Positions 27,775 through 35,877 of a DNA stretch of 35,877 nucleotides are shown here, in pieces. Both the position numbers and the translations under genes were made by a program. The DNA comes from Chlorobium sp. (GTDB taxonomy: Bacteria; Bacteroidota; Chlorobiia; Chlorobiales; Chlorobiaceae): the NCBI GenBank assembly GCA_013203905.1, contig JABMPC010000086.1, forward strand, positions 1-35,877, in the 5' to 3' direction. Under the pieces are notes generated by a model, which was not told where the DNA came from, did not search any database, and saw only the letters and a program-made list of their open reading frames with translations. Position 1 is the first letter of the stretch. Every line of letters starts with the position of its first letter.

Positions 27775-29893
27775 GCAGTGCTGTACGGTAGACTAAGAAC
27801 GACATGACCCATGCTATCGAGAGCGAGTAGACCGAATAGAGCAACACTGGCTTCCAGCGGCCGACCTCTTTTTTCATCACCCCCAGAGCAGCCATGCAGG
27901 GAAGGTAGAGCAGCACAAACACCATAAGACTCAACGCCGTCGCCTTGTTGAATGCAGGGTCGCGCTTGAGGGTCGTCTTCAGGTCGGTTGAGCCTTCCTC
28001 CGCTGAAAGAGCATAAATGGTCGCCATTGTCGAAACGACCACCTCTTTTGCAGCAAGCCCCGTCACCAGAGCTATACCTATTCTCCAGTCAAACCCTATC
28101 GGCCGGAGCACAGGCTCCATCAGCATCCCCGCCCTTCCTGCAAATGAATACGCCAGCTGTTCGCTCCGAAGCATGCGCCCAAGCTCGCCACTCAGCTGCT
28201 CCTTTTCAGCCATCGTCATACCACTGTCCGCCTGAATTTCAGTGCTCCGCACCGCAAAAGCCCCGTCCAGCTCCCCACTCCTTGGATAGTTGCTGGCAAC
28301 CCATATCAGCACAACCGCAGCCAGAATGAGCGTACCGGCTTTTTTGACATACATCAGCGCTTTGGCCTTTGCCTGAAAAATCACCGAGCCGAAGGTCGGC
28401 CACCGGTATGGAGGAAGCTCCATAACAAAAGGCTCCGAATCACTTCCCAGCACGGTCGACTTGAGAACCCAGGCAGTCCAGAGCCCAACGGCTATGCCGA
28501 GAAGATAGATGCCAAAAAGAATATTGCCCGCCATGGCGGGAGAGAAAAATGCGCCACACAGCAGCACATAGACCGGAAGCTTCGCACCACAGCTCATGAA
28601 GGGAATGATCATGATGGTGACCAGCCGGTCGGTACGGCTCTGGAGAGTGCGCGTTGCCATAATGGCCGGAATGGAACAGCCGAATCCCGTAATCATAGGA
28701 ATGAATGACTTGCCGTGAAGGCCGAACCGGTGCATGACCCTGTCAATGACGAAAGCCGCCCGGGCCATATATCCCGATGCCTCCAGAAAGGAGAGCCCAA
28801 TGAAGAGCAGCACAATGTTGGGAAGAAAAACCAGAACGCCCCCAACGCCGGCAATAACCCCATCCACAAGAATGGATCGAAGCATCTCATTGGACAGAAG
28901 CGGCGAAACAGCGTCCGCTGCCAAAGCAAAAAGAGCAGAAAGGGCATCCATGGCTGGAGCTCCCAGAGAAAATGTAAGATGGAAGACCGCCCAGACCACA
29001 AGAAGAAACACAGGAAGCCCAAGGACGCGGTTGAGCACAACCATGTCAATGTAATCCGTCATCGTCGCAGGCCTCTCCTTCGGAACCCGCACACACTCCT
29101 TCATCGCTCCGCGAATAAATGCGTTCCTGTCTTCGGCAATAAGCTCCTCCGGATCGGAATCATCCTGACGGCGAACATCCTTCATCGCCTCCTGCAGAAC
29201 ACCCTCCACCTTAACCCATACCGGATACTGCCGAACCTCCCGGTAAGCCTCCCTGTCGCTCTCCAGCAGCTTGATTGCAAGCCAGCGGCTGTTGAACCCC
29301 TGAAGTTCCGGCTCCTGATGCACCAGAGAGGCAATTTCATTGATGCGTTCCTCGAGAGCCGGCCTGAAAAACAGCTTATTCTTCTGAATCTCTATCTTCC
29401 CGGTCCCGACCCGTACAATATGATTGAGAAGGGCGTCGATCCCTGTCATTTTTTTTGCTGAAGTGGGCACAATATGACAGCCCAGAAGCTGCTGCAGCTG
29501 CTTGGTCTCAATAGAAATTCCTTGCTCCTCAACCTCGTCCATCATGTTCAAGGCCACCAGAAAATCCACCTCCATCTCCATCAGCTGTGTGGTAAGAAGG
29601 AGGCTCCTCTCAAGATTTGGCCCCTCAATCACATTGACAACCACATCCGGCCGCTCTTCAATCAAATACTGGCGGGTCACAATCTCTTCGGGCGAATACG
29701 GGGTCAGAGAATAAGTACCGGGAAGGTCGACCACCCGTATGCGGTACCCGCCGAAATCACAATGCCCCTCATATTTTTCAATGGTGACTCCCGGAAAATT
29801 GCCAACCTTCTGGTGCGCCCCGGTCAGGGCGTTAAACAGAGAAGATTTGCCACAGTTCGGATTTCCCGCCAGCGCAACCCTCAGCTCCTTCAT
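27764..29893 (-). CDS. feoB: Ferrous iron transport protein B
   Basis: Inner-membrane Fe(II) transporter with a cytosolic N-terminal GTPase domain. G1 is GNPNCGKS (10-17), G3 is VVDLPGTYSLTPYS (about 52-65), and G4 NMMD lies near 114-117. The rest is a helical regulatory segment followed by a polytopic membrane domain with the GATE motifs GFGCSIPAIMATRTL and MSCGAKLPVY. Start: the ATG at 29893 overlaps the feoA stop (ATGA); an upstream in-frame start at 29908 is less likely. About 709 aa, slightly shorter than E. coli FeoB (773 aa). Its 3' end overlaps topA. Confidence 0.95.
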   Translation of the reverse strand: MKELRVALAGNPNCGKSSLFNALTGAHQKVGNFPGVTIEKYEGHCDFGGYRIRVVDLPGTYSLTPYSPEEIVTRQYLIEERPDVVVNVIEGPNLERSLLLTTQLMEMEVDFLVALNMMDEVEEQGISIETKQLQQLLGCHIVPTSAKKMTGIDALLNHIVRVGTGKIEIQKNKLFFRPALEERINEIASLVHQEPELQGFNSRWLAIKLLESDREAYREVRQYPVWVKVEGVLQEAMKDVRRQDDSDPEELIAEDRNAFIRGAMKECVRVPKERPATMTDYIDMVVLNRVLGLPVFLLVVWAVFHLTFSLGAPAMDALSALFALAADAVSPLLSNEMLRSILVDGVIAGVGGVLVFLPNIVLLFIGLSFLEASGYMARAAFVIDRVMHRFGLHGKSFIPMITGFGCSIPAIMATRTLQSRTDRLVTIMIIPFMSCGAKLPVYVLLCGAFFSPAMAGNILFGIYLLGIAVGLWTAWVLKSTVLGSDSEPFVMELPPYRWPTFGSVIFQAKAKALMYVKKAGTLILAAVVLIWVASNYPRSGELDGAFAVRSTEIQADSGMTMAEKEQLSGELGRMLRSEQLAYSFAGRAGMLMEPVLRPIGFDWRIGIALVTGLAAKEVVVSTMATIYALSAEEGSTDLKTTLKRDPAFNKATALSLMVFVLLYLPCMAALGVMKKEVGRWKPVLLYSVYSLSIAWVMSFLVYRTALLIL

Positions 29894-30183
29894 GGCCGTA
29901 CCCCCCACTTCCAGCGATTCCTTTTTCCACCGGTCATCGGTTGCCCGTCGCCTACGCCCCCTATTTTCTGAACATTCACGCCCTCAGCCTCCTGCCTGCG
30001 CAGCGTAAGATAGAGCCCCTTGAAAAAAATCTCCATCGGGTCCCCCAGAGGCGCTACCCTGAGAACCTTAAAGCGTGTTCCCTTGATAAGCCCCATATCC
30101 ATGATTCGCCTCTTGACGGCCCCATCTACCTTCAGGCCCGTCACCTCTCCCTTATCGCCAATTTCCATATCTGAAAGCCGCAT
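29890..30183 (-). CDS. feoA: Ferrous iron transport protein A
   Basis: Small cytosolic SH3-like partner of FeoB. The sequence LSDMEIGDKGEVTGL (3-17), RRIMDMGLIKGTRFKVLRVAPLGDPMEI (about 25-52) and LTLRRQEAEGV are typical FeoA. With 97 aa it has a C-terminal extension of about 20 residues rich in Gly, Lys, Arg and Trp beyond the usual 75-80 aa. A strong ribosome site (AGAGGGAG) precedes the ATG. It is coupled to feoB by an ATGA overlap. Confidence 0.92.
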   Translation of the reverse strand: MRLSDMEIGDKGEVTGLKVDGAVKRRIMDMGLIKGTRFKVLRVAPLGDPMEIFFKGLYLTLRRQEAEGVNVQKIGGVGDGQPMTGGKRNRWKWGVRP

Positions 30184-30221
30184 ACCCCCACTCCCTCTTG
30201 AATAACCCCTGAACGGGAAAC

Positions 30222-30236
30222 TTAAATTAGATTTAA
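30222..30236. promoter_or_regulatory. AT-rich inverted repeat upstream of feoAB
   Basis: TTAAAT-TAG-ATTTAA, a 6-bp perfect inverted repeat with a 3-nt spacer, lies 39 nt before feoA. It is flanked by two direct copies of GAACGGGAAA (30211-30220 and 30254-30263). The place suits a metal-responsive operator (Fur- or DtxR-type), but it matches no consensus closely. Confidence 0.35.
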
Positions 30237-30313
30237 TATAAATAACAAGCAGAGAACGGGAAATAGTTTCCGCTGTTTTCCTTTCAGCAAAAACTGATTG
30301 TCACTGGCAGCCT

Positions 30314-30697
30314 TCAATGGCCGTGAACGACAGCCTCGCCGGGAAATGGCGGCCAACCCATACTTCTACCTCCAATCACATGACCGTGTATGTGCATCAC
30401 GCTCTGCAGGGCGTCGGCTCCGCTGTTGAACACCATGCGATAGCCGCTATGGCGGATACCGAGAATGTCGGCAACAGGCCCGGCAGCAAGAAGAATATGG
30501 GCCGCAACCTCTTCGTCTTCAGGAGTAAGGTCACTAAGGGAAACGATATGGCGGAGAGGGATGATGAGGGCGTGATGGGGCGCAGCTGGGGCAATGTCGC
30601 GGAAAGCAAGCACATGGTGATTGCGGTAGATGATGTCGGCGGGGATGCTCCCCTCCACGATACGGCAGAAAATGCAGTCGGGATCCGAATGTTTCAT
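30314..30697 (-). CDS. HIT family protein (HINT-like nucleotide hydrolase)
   Basis: A 127-aa histidine-triad protein. CIFCRIVEGSIPADIIY (about 8-24) is the standard HIT opening with a CxxC pair. ALIIPLRHIVSLSDL is the central strand-helix, and MHIHGHVIGGRSMGWPP (about 101-117) carries the catalytic HxHxH triad. HINT-type enzymes hydrolyse nucleoside phosphoramidates and aminoacyl-AMP; the true substrate here is unknown. It begins 3 nt after the stop of the membrane CBS-domain gene upstream, so the two are probably co-transcribed. Confidence 0.92.
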   Translation of the reverse strand: MKHSDPDCIFCRIVEGSIPADIIYRNHHVLAFRDIAPAAPHHALIIPLRHIVSLSDLTPEDEEVAAHILLAAGPVADILGIRHSGYRMVFNSGADALQSVMHIHGHVIGGRSMGWPPFPGEAVVHGH

Positions 30698-30700
30698 AAG

Positions 30701-32017
30701 TCACCTCTCCTGTTCAATGGTTGAGCCACCGCCTTCAGTACTGATTTTTGATGCGAGAACCTTGTCGATTCGCTGGCCGTCAAGGTCAACAATCTCCAGC
30801 CGCCAGTGCTCCCAGACCATTCTGTCGCCGGTCTGCGGCATGCGGCCAAGCATCCACATCATCAGGCCGCTGAGCGTATGGTAGCGTCCCTTCTCCTCTT
30901 CAGGAACCCCCTTAAGCTCCAGAGTATCCTTCAGTTCAGGAACCGGAATAAGTCCATCAAGCAGCCATGAGCCGTCTTCCCTCTGCACCGCCCAGGAGTC
31001 CTCGCTGTTGTGTGGCACAAACTCTCCCGTTACCGCTTCAAGCATATCCTGAAGGGTGACAAGACCCTGAATTTCCCCATATTCATCAACAACAAACACC
31101 ATCTGGGTACCGGAGGTCCGGAAATGGTCGAGAAGCTCCATCCCAGTCAGCGACTCGGGTACATAAACCGGCGGCTGCAGCTGTGAAGTAAACTCCTCAA
31201 GACTGCCTTTCAGCGACTGGGAAAGCAACTGTTTGGCGTTGACAACCCCAAGCAGCGACTGAAGACTGCCGTCGCAGACGGGAAACCGGGAATGCTCAGA
31301 CGCAGTCACCTTTCCGATATTCTCGTCAGCCGGACGGGAAACATCAAGAAAAACAATATCCGCCCTCGGCACCATCAGTGTGCCCAGCTGACGGTCATCG
31401 AGACGAAAGACATTGCGGACCATTTCATGCTCATGCTGTTCAATCACGCCAGCCTCGGAACCCTCTTCAAGGAGTGCGTGAATCTCCTCCTCGGTAATGC
31501 GCTGAACCTCAAGCGGATTTTTCCCAAGAAGACGCAGGATTGCATCAGTTGAAAGTGAGAGAAGTTTCACGAAAGGGCGAGCCACAGCCGAAAGCGTCAC
31601 CATCGGCAAAGCCAGAAGACGGGCAGTCCCTTCCGGATTGAACTGGGCAAGCCGTTTGGGAACCAGCTCACCAGCCACTATGGTAACATAGGTAATGGAG
31701 ACGACGGCAACGGCCGTTGCCGCCAAGCGCCCGAACTCATCCTCCATACCCAGAGAGGAAAACCAGAGTGCCAGCGGTCCGGCAAGGACTCCCTCGCCGA
31801 TGATGCCGTTGAGAATACCGATCGAGGTAATGCCCGTCTGGATAGTCGAGAGAAAGCGGGTAGGCTCCTGACTAAGCTTCATGGCGGCCTCAGCCGCACG
31901 GTCGCCGTTTTCGGCAAGCTTTCCGAGACGGGACCGCTTGGCCGTCAGGAGGGCAATTTCGGTCATGGCGAGCATGCCGTTAAGCAGAATCAGAAAAAAG
32001 AGCAGAAACAGTTGCAT
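30701..32017 (-). CDS. CNNM/CorC-type membrane protein (DUF21-CBS-CorC_HlyC)
   Basis: A 438-aa inner-membrane protein. Residues 1-180 form a DUF21 domain: the first helix is QLFLLFFLILLNGMLAMTEI, and AGELVPKRLA (about 116-125) is the typical short motif. Next come two CBS domains (about 205-330: TLMVPRADIVFLDV, VVDEYGEIQGLVTLQDMLEAVTGE) and a C-terminal CorC_HlyC domain (about 345-430: RYHTLSGLMMWMLGRMP). The family is often annotated as hemolysin but is better regarded as a Mg/Co transport or efflux-related CNNM homologue. The 5' region carries a plausible promoter and a short upstream reading frame. Confidence 0.9.
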   Translation of the reverse strand: MQLFLLFFLILLNGMLAMTEIALLTAKRSRLGKLAENGDRAAEAAMKLSQEPTRFLSTIQTGITSIGILNGIIGEGVLAGPLALWFSSLGMEDEFGRLAATAVAVVSITYVTIVAGELVPKRLAQFNPEGTARLLALPMVTLSAVARPFVKLLSLSTDAILRLLGKNPLEVQRITEEEIHALLEEGSEAGVIEQHEHEMVRNVFRLDDRQLGTLMVPRADIVFLDVSRPADENIGKVTASEHSRFPVCDGSLQSLLGVVNAKQLLSQSLKGSLEEFTSQLQPPVYVPESLTGMELLDHFRTSGTQMVFVVDEYGEIQGLVTLQDMLEAVTGEFVPHNSEDSWAVQREDGSWLLDGLIPVPELKDTLELKGVPEEEKGRYHTLSGLMMWMLGRMPQTGDRMVWEHWRLEIVDLDGQRIDKVLASKISTEGGGSTIEQER

Positions 32018-32026
32018 ACCGTCAGT

Positions 32027-32107
32027 TTAGGGTGCCGGGGGGAAAGAATCCTGCCGCAGAAGGAGAGCATTCAGCAACAACTCCTCCGCAGCCGGACCAT
32101 CAGCCAT
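32027..32107 (-). CDS. Possible 26-codon leader reading frame
   Basis: An ATG-to-TAA frame reading MADGPAAEELLL...FPPAP ends 9 nt before the start of the CNNM-type gene and begins about 25 nt after the predicted -10 element. It has no clear ribosome site, so it may be chance. If translated it could couple to or attenuate expression of the next gene. Confidence 0.2.
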   Translation of the reverse strand: MADGPAAEELLLNALLLRQDSFPPAP

Positions 32108-32131
32108 TCTGAAAGGTCCATCCGGATGATT

Positions 32132-32160
32132 CTAATACACTTTTTCCCGGCTGATTCCAA
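32132..32160 (-). promoter_or_regulatory. Predicted promoter of the CNNM-HIT unit
   Basis: TTGGAA (32160-32155) and TATTAG (32137-32132) on the minus strand are exactly 17 nt apart within the 211-nt gap 32018-32228. Apart from this and the short leader frame, I see nothing else definable in the gap. Confidence 0.4.
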
Positions 32161-32228
32161 GCCTTGACCGCAATAATAACGCAGCAAACGATGTCGGGGG
32201 AGACGCAAACCCGTTCACCATCCGCGCT

Positions 32229-32711
32229 CTAATAAGATTCCTGCTCCCCGACATAGGTTGTACCATCCACACCGTTGGCATGCAGCTCAAGAACAACCTC
32301 CTGGCTGCCGGCCACGGCATAATGAGGCGCATTGGCCGGCTCGGTAAAGAAGCTTCCCGGAGGCATTGCCCGAAGCTCCTGCTCCCGGAAGCTGTCGCCA
32401 TAGGCGAAATAGAGCGTCCCCTCCAGGACAGTCACCATCCTGCTGGTATTGGGATGAAAATGGGGCTCCAGCCTCGTGCCGGGTGCCAGGCGTATGCGCT
32501 GTGCATAGGGGTGGGGAGTGGAGGGATCTCCGGCAAGGACGACGGTCTCAAGGCCGTGCAGCTTCTCGTTCTTCACCCATTCAAGCTCTACCGGCAGAAT
32601 CATCCGCCCCATCTCCGACTTGGCCTCTCCACTGCATCCCGATACCGTCAGTGAGAGCACAAACAGAAGAAGCAGGAAGCGGAGGCGGAGGAAAAACCTG
32701 TACTCTTTCAT
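32229..32711 (-). CDS. Cupin-domain lipoprotein
   Basis: A 160-aa protein with a lipoprotein signal: MKEYRFFLRLRF, a hydrophobic stretch, then the lipobox LTVSGC (lipidation at Cys26). The mature part is a single cupin barrel: LAPGTRLEPHFHPNTSRMVTVLEGTLYFAYGD (about 75-106) supplies the first metal-binding motif (two His plus downstream residues), and PPGSFFTEPANAPHYAVAG (about 117-135) the second, with another His. A metal-binding periplasmic or envelope protein is likely; the substrate is unknown. It is a lone gene, divergent from the FISUMP lipoprotein. Confidence 0.85.
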   Translation of the reverse strand: MKEYRFFLRLRFLLLLFVLSLTVSGCSGEAKSEMGRMILPVELEWVKNEKLHGLETVVLAGDPSTPHPYAQRIRLAPGTRLEPHFHPNTSRMVTVLEGTLYFAYGDSFREQELRAMPPGSFFTEPANAPHYAVAGSQEVVLELHANGVDGTTYVGEQESY

Positions 32712-32874
32712 TATGAATTGTTGTTGAACCTATGGAGGACTCTTTAAAATAAACTTCTTGCTATGAAATGTACGCACCCGGCTCGCAACTGCCAAGTGAT
32801 GGCCGGAAAACCAAACATTGTGTATATTGGAGCCTTTATTATTGGCATATGACAACTATGAGACCCTGATAATC

Positions 32875-33531
32875 ATGACCATGCTCCGAACACTCATTCT
32901 GCCCCTCATCCTCTTCACAGCATCATGCCAGAGCCCCTCAGCCCCTATGAAGGACAATGACGGCAACAGCTCCCGAACTCTTGCAGCCGCCGGTATGGTA
33001 TGGAGTGCCGAAAACCTCAGCACAGCTCATTTCCGCAACGGCGACCCGATTCCGGAAGTGTCAGACCCCGAAGAGTGGGCCTCAATGACAACGCCAGCCT
33101 GCTGTTACAATGCAAACAGCCCTGAAAACGGAAAGCTCTACGGGCGCCTCTACAACTGGTACGCCGTGAATGACTCGAGAGGGCTTGCCCCTGAAGGGTG
33201 GCATGTGGCCACCGACAGCGAATGGACAAGACTGACCGACAGCCTTGGCGGGGATGAAGTGGCGGGAGGAGCACTGAAGGCTACAGAGCTCTGGACTGCA
33301 CCCAATGAAGGGGCCACGGACGCCATCGGCTTCCGGCTTCTTCCGGCCGGAGGTCGGCGCGACACCGATGGGGACTTTCTGGAGACAGGAGGATACAGCA
33401 GAATGTGGACATCAACAGAACTCTCCCCGCAGGCAGCAGAGGGGCGCTCATTCGTCTATTTTGACGGAAGGGTGCGAAAAGGGAAGGTCAACAAGAAAAC
33501 AGGGCTGGCAGTCCGCTGCGTCAAAGACTGA
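32875..33531 (+). CDS. FISUMP-domain putative lipoprotein
   Basis: After an N-terminal hydrophobic signal ending in TASC (probable lipidation, though -3 is Thr rather than the usual Leu/Val), the sequence matches the FISUMP domain (Fibrobacter succinogenes major paralogous domain): VWSAENLSTAHFRNGDPI, GKLYGRLYNWYAVNDSRGLAPEGWHVATDSEWTRLTD, then GFRLLPAGGR, MWTSTEL and AVRCVKD at the end. FISUMP resembles the C-type-lectin-like/formylglycine-enzyme fold and is common in surface proteins of Fibrobacteres, Bacteroidetes and Chlorobi; its function is not established. The frame is open to 32818; ATG 32875 is chosen because it places the signal peptide correctly (ATG 32881 is also possible). It ends 4 nt from the converging sdhB. 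Confidence 0.82.
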   Translation: MTMLRTLILPLILFTASCQSPSAPMKDNDGNSSRTLAAAGMVWSAENLSTAHFRNGDPIPEVSDPEEWASMTTPACCYNANSPENGKLYGRLYNWYAVNDSRGLAPEGWHVATDSEWTRLTDSLGGDEVAGGALKATELWTAPNEGATDAIGFRLLPAGGRRDTDGDFLETGGYSRMWTSTELSPQAAEGRSFVYFDGRVRKGKVNKKTGLAVRCVKD

Positions 33532-33535
33532 GTGT

Positions 33536-34309
33536 TCAGAACCCTTCTGAAAAGGGAGCGCTTTTATCCTTCATGACAGCCGAGGAGAGAAACTCCCTGT
33601 TCAGTCTGGCGATATTGACAACACTTATTCCCTTTGGGCACTCAGCCTCGCAGGCATAGGTGTTGCTGCACCCGCCGAAACCAAGACCGTCCATGCACTC
33701 CACCATCTTCAGAACCCGTTCCCGGGCCTCGACCTTCCCCTGCGGGAGCAGTGCAAGATGAGACACCTTCGCCCCGACAAAGAGCATTGCTGCGGCGTTG
33801 GCGCAGGCTGCAACACAGGCTCCGCAGCCGATGCAGGCGGCAGCGTCAAATGCGGCATCACTGTCCGCCTTGCGAACAGGTATGGAGTTGGCGTCGGGAA
33901 CGCCTCCGCTGTTGACAGAAACATACCCGCCAGCTTGATTGATACGGTCAAGGGCACTGCGATCGACAATGAGATCCCTCACAATCGGAAACGCCTTTGC
34001 CCGCCAAGGCTCAATAGTAATGGTGTCTCCATCGGCGAAAGAGCGCATGTGAAGCTGGCAGGTGGTCACACCTTTCACAGGGCCGTGTGGCCTGCCGTTA
34101 ATGTAGAGGCTGCAGGTTCCGCATATTCCCTCGCGGCAGTCATGATCAAAACAGACCGGTTCAGCCCCCTCATCAACAAGCTGCTGGTTGAGGGTGTCGA
34201 GCATTTCAAAAAAGGAGCTGTCGGGCGAAACCCCCGTCACCGTATATGAGACCATTCCGCCTTTTGCCGAAGCATTTTTCTGCCGCCAGATCCTGAGAGT
34301 GAAGTTCAT
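33536..34309 (-). CDS. sdhB: Succinate dehydrogenase/fumarate reductase iron-sulfur subunit
   Basis: Carries electrons between the flavoprotein and the quinone-binding membrane anchor. The N-terminal ferredoxin domain binds [2Fe-2S] with Cys58, Cys63, Cys66 and Cys84 ([12 protein letters not shown]). The C-terminal part has [11 protein letters not shown] (Cys159, 162, 165, 169) and [14 protein letters not shown] (Cys214, 220, 224) for the [4Fe-4S] and [3Fe-4S] clusters. All eleven ligands are present. Length (257 aa) fits. It follows the flavoprotein gene by 34 nt. In a green sulfur bacterium the complex would run chiefly as fumarate reductase in the reductive TCA cycle, but direction cannot be read from sequence. 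Confidence 0.93.
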   Translation of the reverse strand: MNFTLRIWRQKNASAKGGMVSYTVTGVSPDSSFFEMLDTLNQQLVDEGAEPVCFDHDCREGICGTCSLYINGRPHGPVKGVTTCQLHMRSFADGDTITIEPWRAKAFPIVRDLIVDRSALDRINQAGGYVSVNSGGVPDANSIPVRKADSDAAFDAAACIGCGACVAACANAAAMLFVGAKVSHLALLPQGKVEARERVLKMVECMDGLGFGGCSNTYACEAECPKGISVVNIARLNREFLSSAVMKDKSAPFSEGF

Positions 34310-34343
34310 TGTAAGCGTTCAAATAGTGTGGTATTTGCCATTT

Positions 34344-35877
34344 TTATTTATAGCTGCGCTGTGAAAGCTTTATATCCAAAAACTCCAGTGGCTCTTTGTG
34401 CATCGCAGGCTGATCACTTCCCATAAGCGACTCCCAGAGTGCAACGAAAGCAAACTCATCATCGTTGCGCAGCGCCTCCCCTTCAGGAGTCTGATACTCC
34501 TCCCTGAAATGACCGCCGCACGACTCCCTCCGCTGCAGAGCATCGCGCACCATGAGCTCACCGAGTTCAATGAAATCTGCAACCCTCCAGGCTTTTTCAA
34601 GCTCCGGATTGAACTCATCCAGCCCGCCCGGAACCCTCATATCCGTCCTGTACTCCTCCTTCAGTGCCGCAAGAAGCTCGAGAGCCTTCGCAAGACCCTC
34701 CTCGCTGCGCGACATACCGCAGTACTCCCACATTATTTTACCCAGACGGCGGTGAAAATTCTCCACACTCTGCGTTCCCTTCGTGTTGAGCAGCTTCTTC
34801 AGCCTGTCGCCAACGGCTTCCGCCGCAAGGGTGAACTCCGACGAGGAGGTATCTATGCGAGGGGTATGAATTTCATCGGCAAGGTAGCGGCTGATGGTGG
34901 AAGGTAAAATGAAATAGCCATCAGCCAGTCCCTGCATGAGTGCTGAAGCACCGAGCCGGTTGGCCCCGTGGTCTGAAAAGTTGCACTCGCCGATGGCGTA
35001 GAGGCCCGAAACTGTGGTCATCAACTCATAATCGACCCAGAGCCCTCCCATGGTATAGTGGACCGCCGGATAGATCATCATTGGAGTCTCATAGGGATCC
35101 TCAGCAACAATCTGCCGGTACATATCAAAAAGGTTTCCATAGAGCGCCTCAATGGTGTCGCGCCCTTTGCGCTTGATTGAGTCGGCAAAATCAAGATAGA
35201 CGGCAACCCCCGTCCTGCCAACACCGTAGCCGGCATCGCAGCGCTCTTTGGCGGCGCGCGAAGCCACATCTCGCGGCACCAGATTCCCGAACGCAGGATA
35301 GCGGCGCTCGAGATAGTAATCGCGGTCCGACTCAGCAATCTCCGAAGGCTTTATCTCACCTTTCCTCAACCGCTCAACATCCTTTTTATATGCCGGTACC
35401 CATATCCGTCCATCATTGCGCAAGCTTTCGCTCATCAGCGTCAGCTTCGACTGGAAATCACCATGGACAGGAATGCATGTAGGGTGAATCTGTGTGAACG
35501 ACGGGTTCGCCATCATCGCCCCCTTGCGGTAGGCGCTCCATACCGGAGTCACATTGGAACCCATAGCGTTGGTGGAAAGGTAGAACACATTACCGTAGCC
35601 GCCGCTGGCCATCACCACGGCATGCGCGCCATGGCGCTCAATCTCGCCGGTAACAAGGTTGCGGGCAATAATGCCCCGGGCTTTACCCTCAACCAGCACC
35701 GTATCAAGAACATCACGGCGGTTGAAGAGCGTCACAGTTCCGGCTGCAATCTGCCGGTTCAGTGCGCCGTAGGCGCCCAGCAGAAGCTGCTGGCCGGTCT
35801 GGCCGCGCGCGTAAAAGGTTCTCGACACCTGTGCGCCTCCGAAGGATCGGTTTGCCAGGAGGCCACCGTATTCACGC
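34344..35877 (-). CDS. sdhA: Succinate dehydrogenase/fumarate reductase flavoprotein subunit (5' end outside window)
   Basis: The frame is open to the window edge (first complete codon at 35876), so the N-terminal FAD-binding motif and the flavinylated His are not visible. What remains includes [52 protein letters not shown], the substrate-site region [18 protein letters not shown], and [32 protein letters not shown], which binds FAD. The C-terminus has the helical capping region ending in [12 protein letters not shown]. The form resembles the B. subtilis/Bacteroidetes type of SdhA/FrdA. A membrane anchor gene is expected upstream, outside the window. Confidence 0.94.
   Translation of the reverse strand, partial: REYGGLLANRSFGGAQVSRTFYARGQTGQQLLLGAYGALNRQIAAGTVTLFNRRDVLDTVLVEGKARGIIARNLVTGEIERHGAHAVVMASGGYGNVFYLSTNAMGSNVTPVWSAYRKGAMMANPSFTQIHPTCIPVHGDFQSKLTLMSESLRNDGRIWVPAYKKDVERLRKGEIKPSEIAESDRDYYLERRYPAFGNLVPRDVASRAAKERCDAGYGVGRTGVAVYLDFADSIKRKGRDTIEALYGNLFDMYRQIVAEDPYETPMMIYPAVHYTMGGLWVDYELMTTVSGLYAIGECNFSDHGANRLGASALMQGLADGYFILPSTISRYLADEIHTPRIDTSSSEFTLAAEAVGDRLKKLLNTKGTQSVENFHRRLGKIMWEYCGMSRSEEGLAKALELLAALKEEYRTDMRVPGGLDEFNPELEKAWRVADFIELGELMVRDALQRRESCGGHFREEYQTPEGEALRNDDEFAFVALWESLMGSDQPAMHKEPLEFLDIKLSQRSYK

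Noticed and set aside
1..35877. CRISPR arrays, tRNA or rRNA genes, insertion sequences
   Set aside because: No regularly spaced repeats, cloverleaf-like sequences with conserved TTCRA arms, or transposase genes were found on either strand.

Overview
The window reads as a dense bacterial chromosome segment of moderately high G+C, with 33 complete or near-complete protein genes, one gene cut by the window edge and very short intergenic gaps. It most likely comes from a green sulfur bacterium (Chlorobi). The support is a three-cysteine sulfide:quinone oxidoreductase, a soluble succinate dehydrogenase/fumarate reductase module of the kind used in the reductive TCA cycle, Gram-negative envelope genes (Kdo synthesis, exported murein hydrolases, lipoproteins) and a half-size ClpB of the type I associate with this phylum. 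The phylum is an inference; I do not assign a species. I see no tRNA, rRNA, CRISPR array, insertion sequence or prophage.

Layout. 1-1838: an sqr gene on the minus strand, followed by an overlooked 38-codon gene and a hairpin. 1839-4665: plus-strand genes ruvX, pyrE, tyrA and nadK, the last three chained by ATGA stop/start overlaps. 4675-6093: minus-strand kdsA followed by a KdsC-like protein whose catalytic nucleophile is replaced by proline. 6216-9183: a plus-strand, translationally coupled trio of half-ClpB, exported NagZ-type GH3 and SixA-like phosphatase. 9204-13465: minus-strand lysC, purM, plsY and gpsA. 13657-15494: plus-strand prmA and a Ppx/GppA phosphatase.

15457-23403 is the best organised part: a biotin regulon in the order birA-bioB-bioF-bioG-bioC-bioD-bioA and then a THUMP-like methyltransferase, all on the minus strand. 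It starts at a sigma70-type promoter overlapped by a near-perfect BirA operator (TTGTCAACC-N14-GGTTGACAA). BioC and BioG would make the pimeloyl moiety, BioF, BioA, BioD and BioB would complete biotin, and BirA would both attach biotin and repress the operon.

23424-25142 is an AMIN/Amidase_3 murein amidase. topA (plus) runs into the feoAB ferrous-iron operon (minus), and their 3' ends overlap. Then come a HIT protein and a CNNM/CorC-type membrane protein, a cupin lipoprotein, a FISUMP-domain lipoprotein, and finally the iron-sulfur and (partial) flavoprotein subunits of succinate dehydrogenase/fumarate reductase.

The window is mainly housekeeping. The observations I rate highest are the apparently dead KdsC homologue beside kdsA, the BirA operator and promoter, the half-size ClpB and the small gene behind sqr. 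I found no convincing undescribed multi-gene system.
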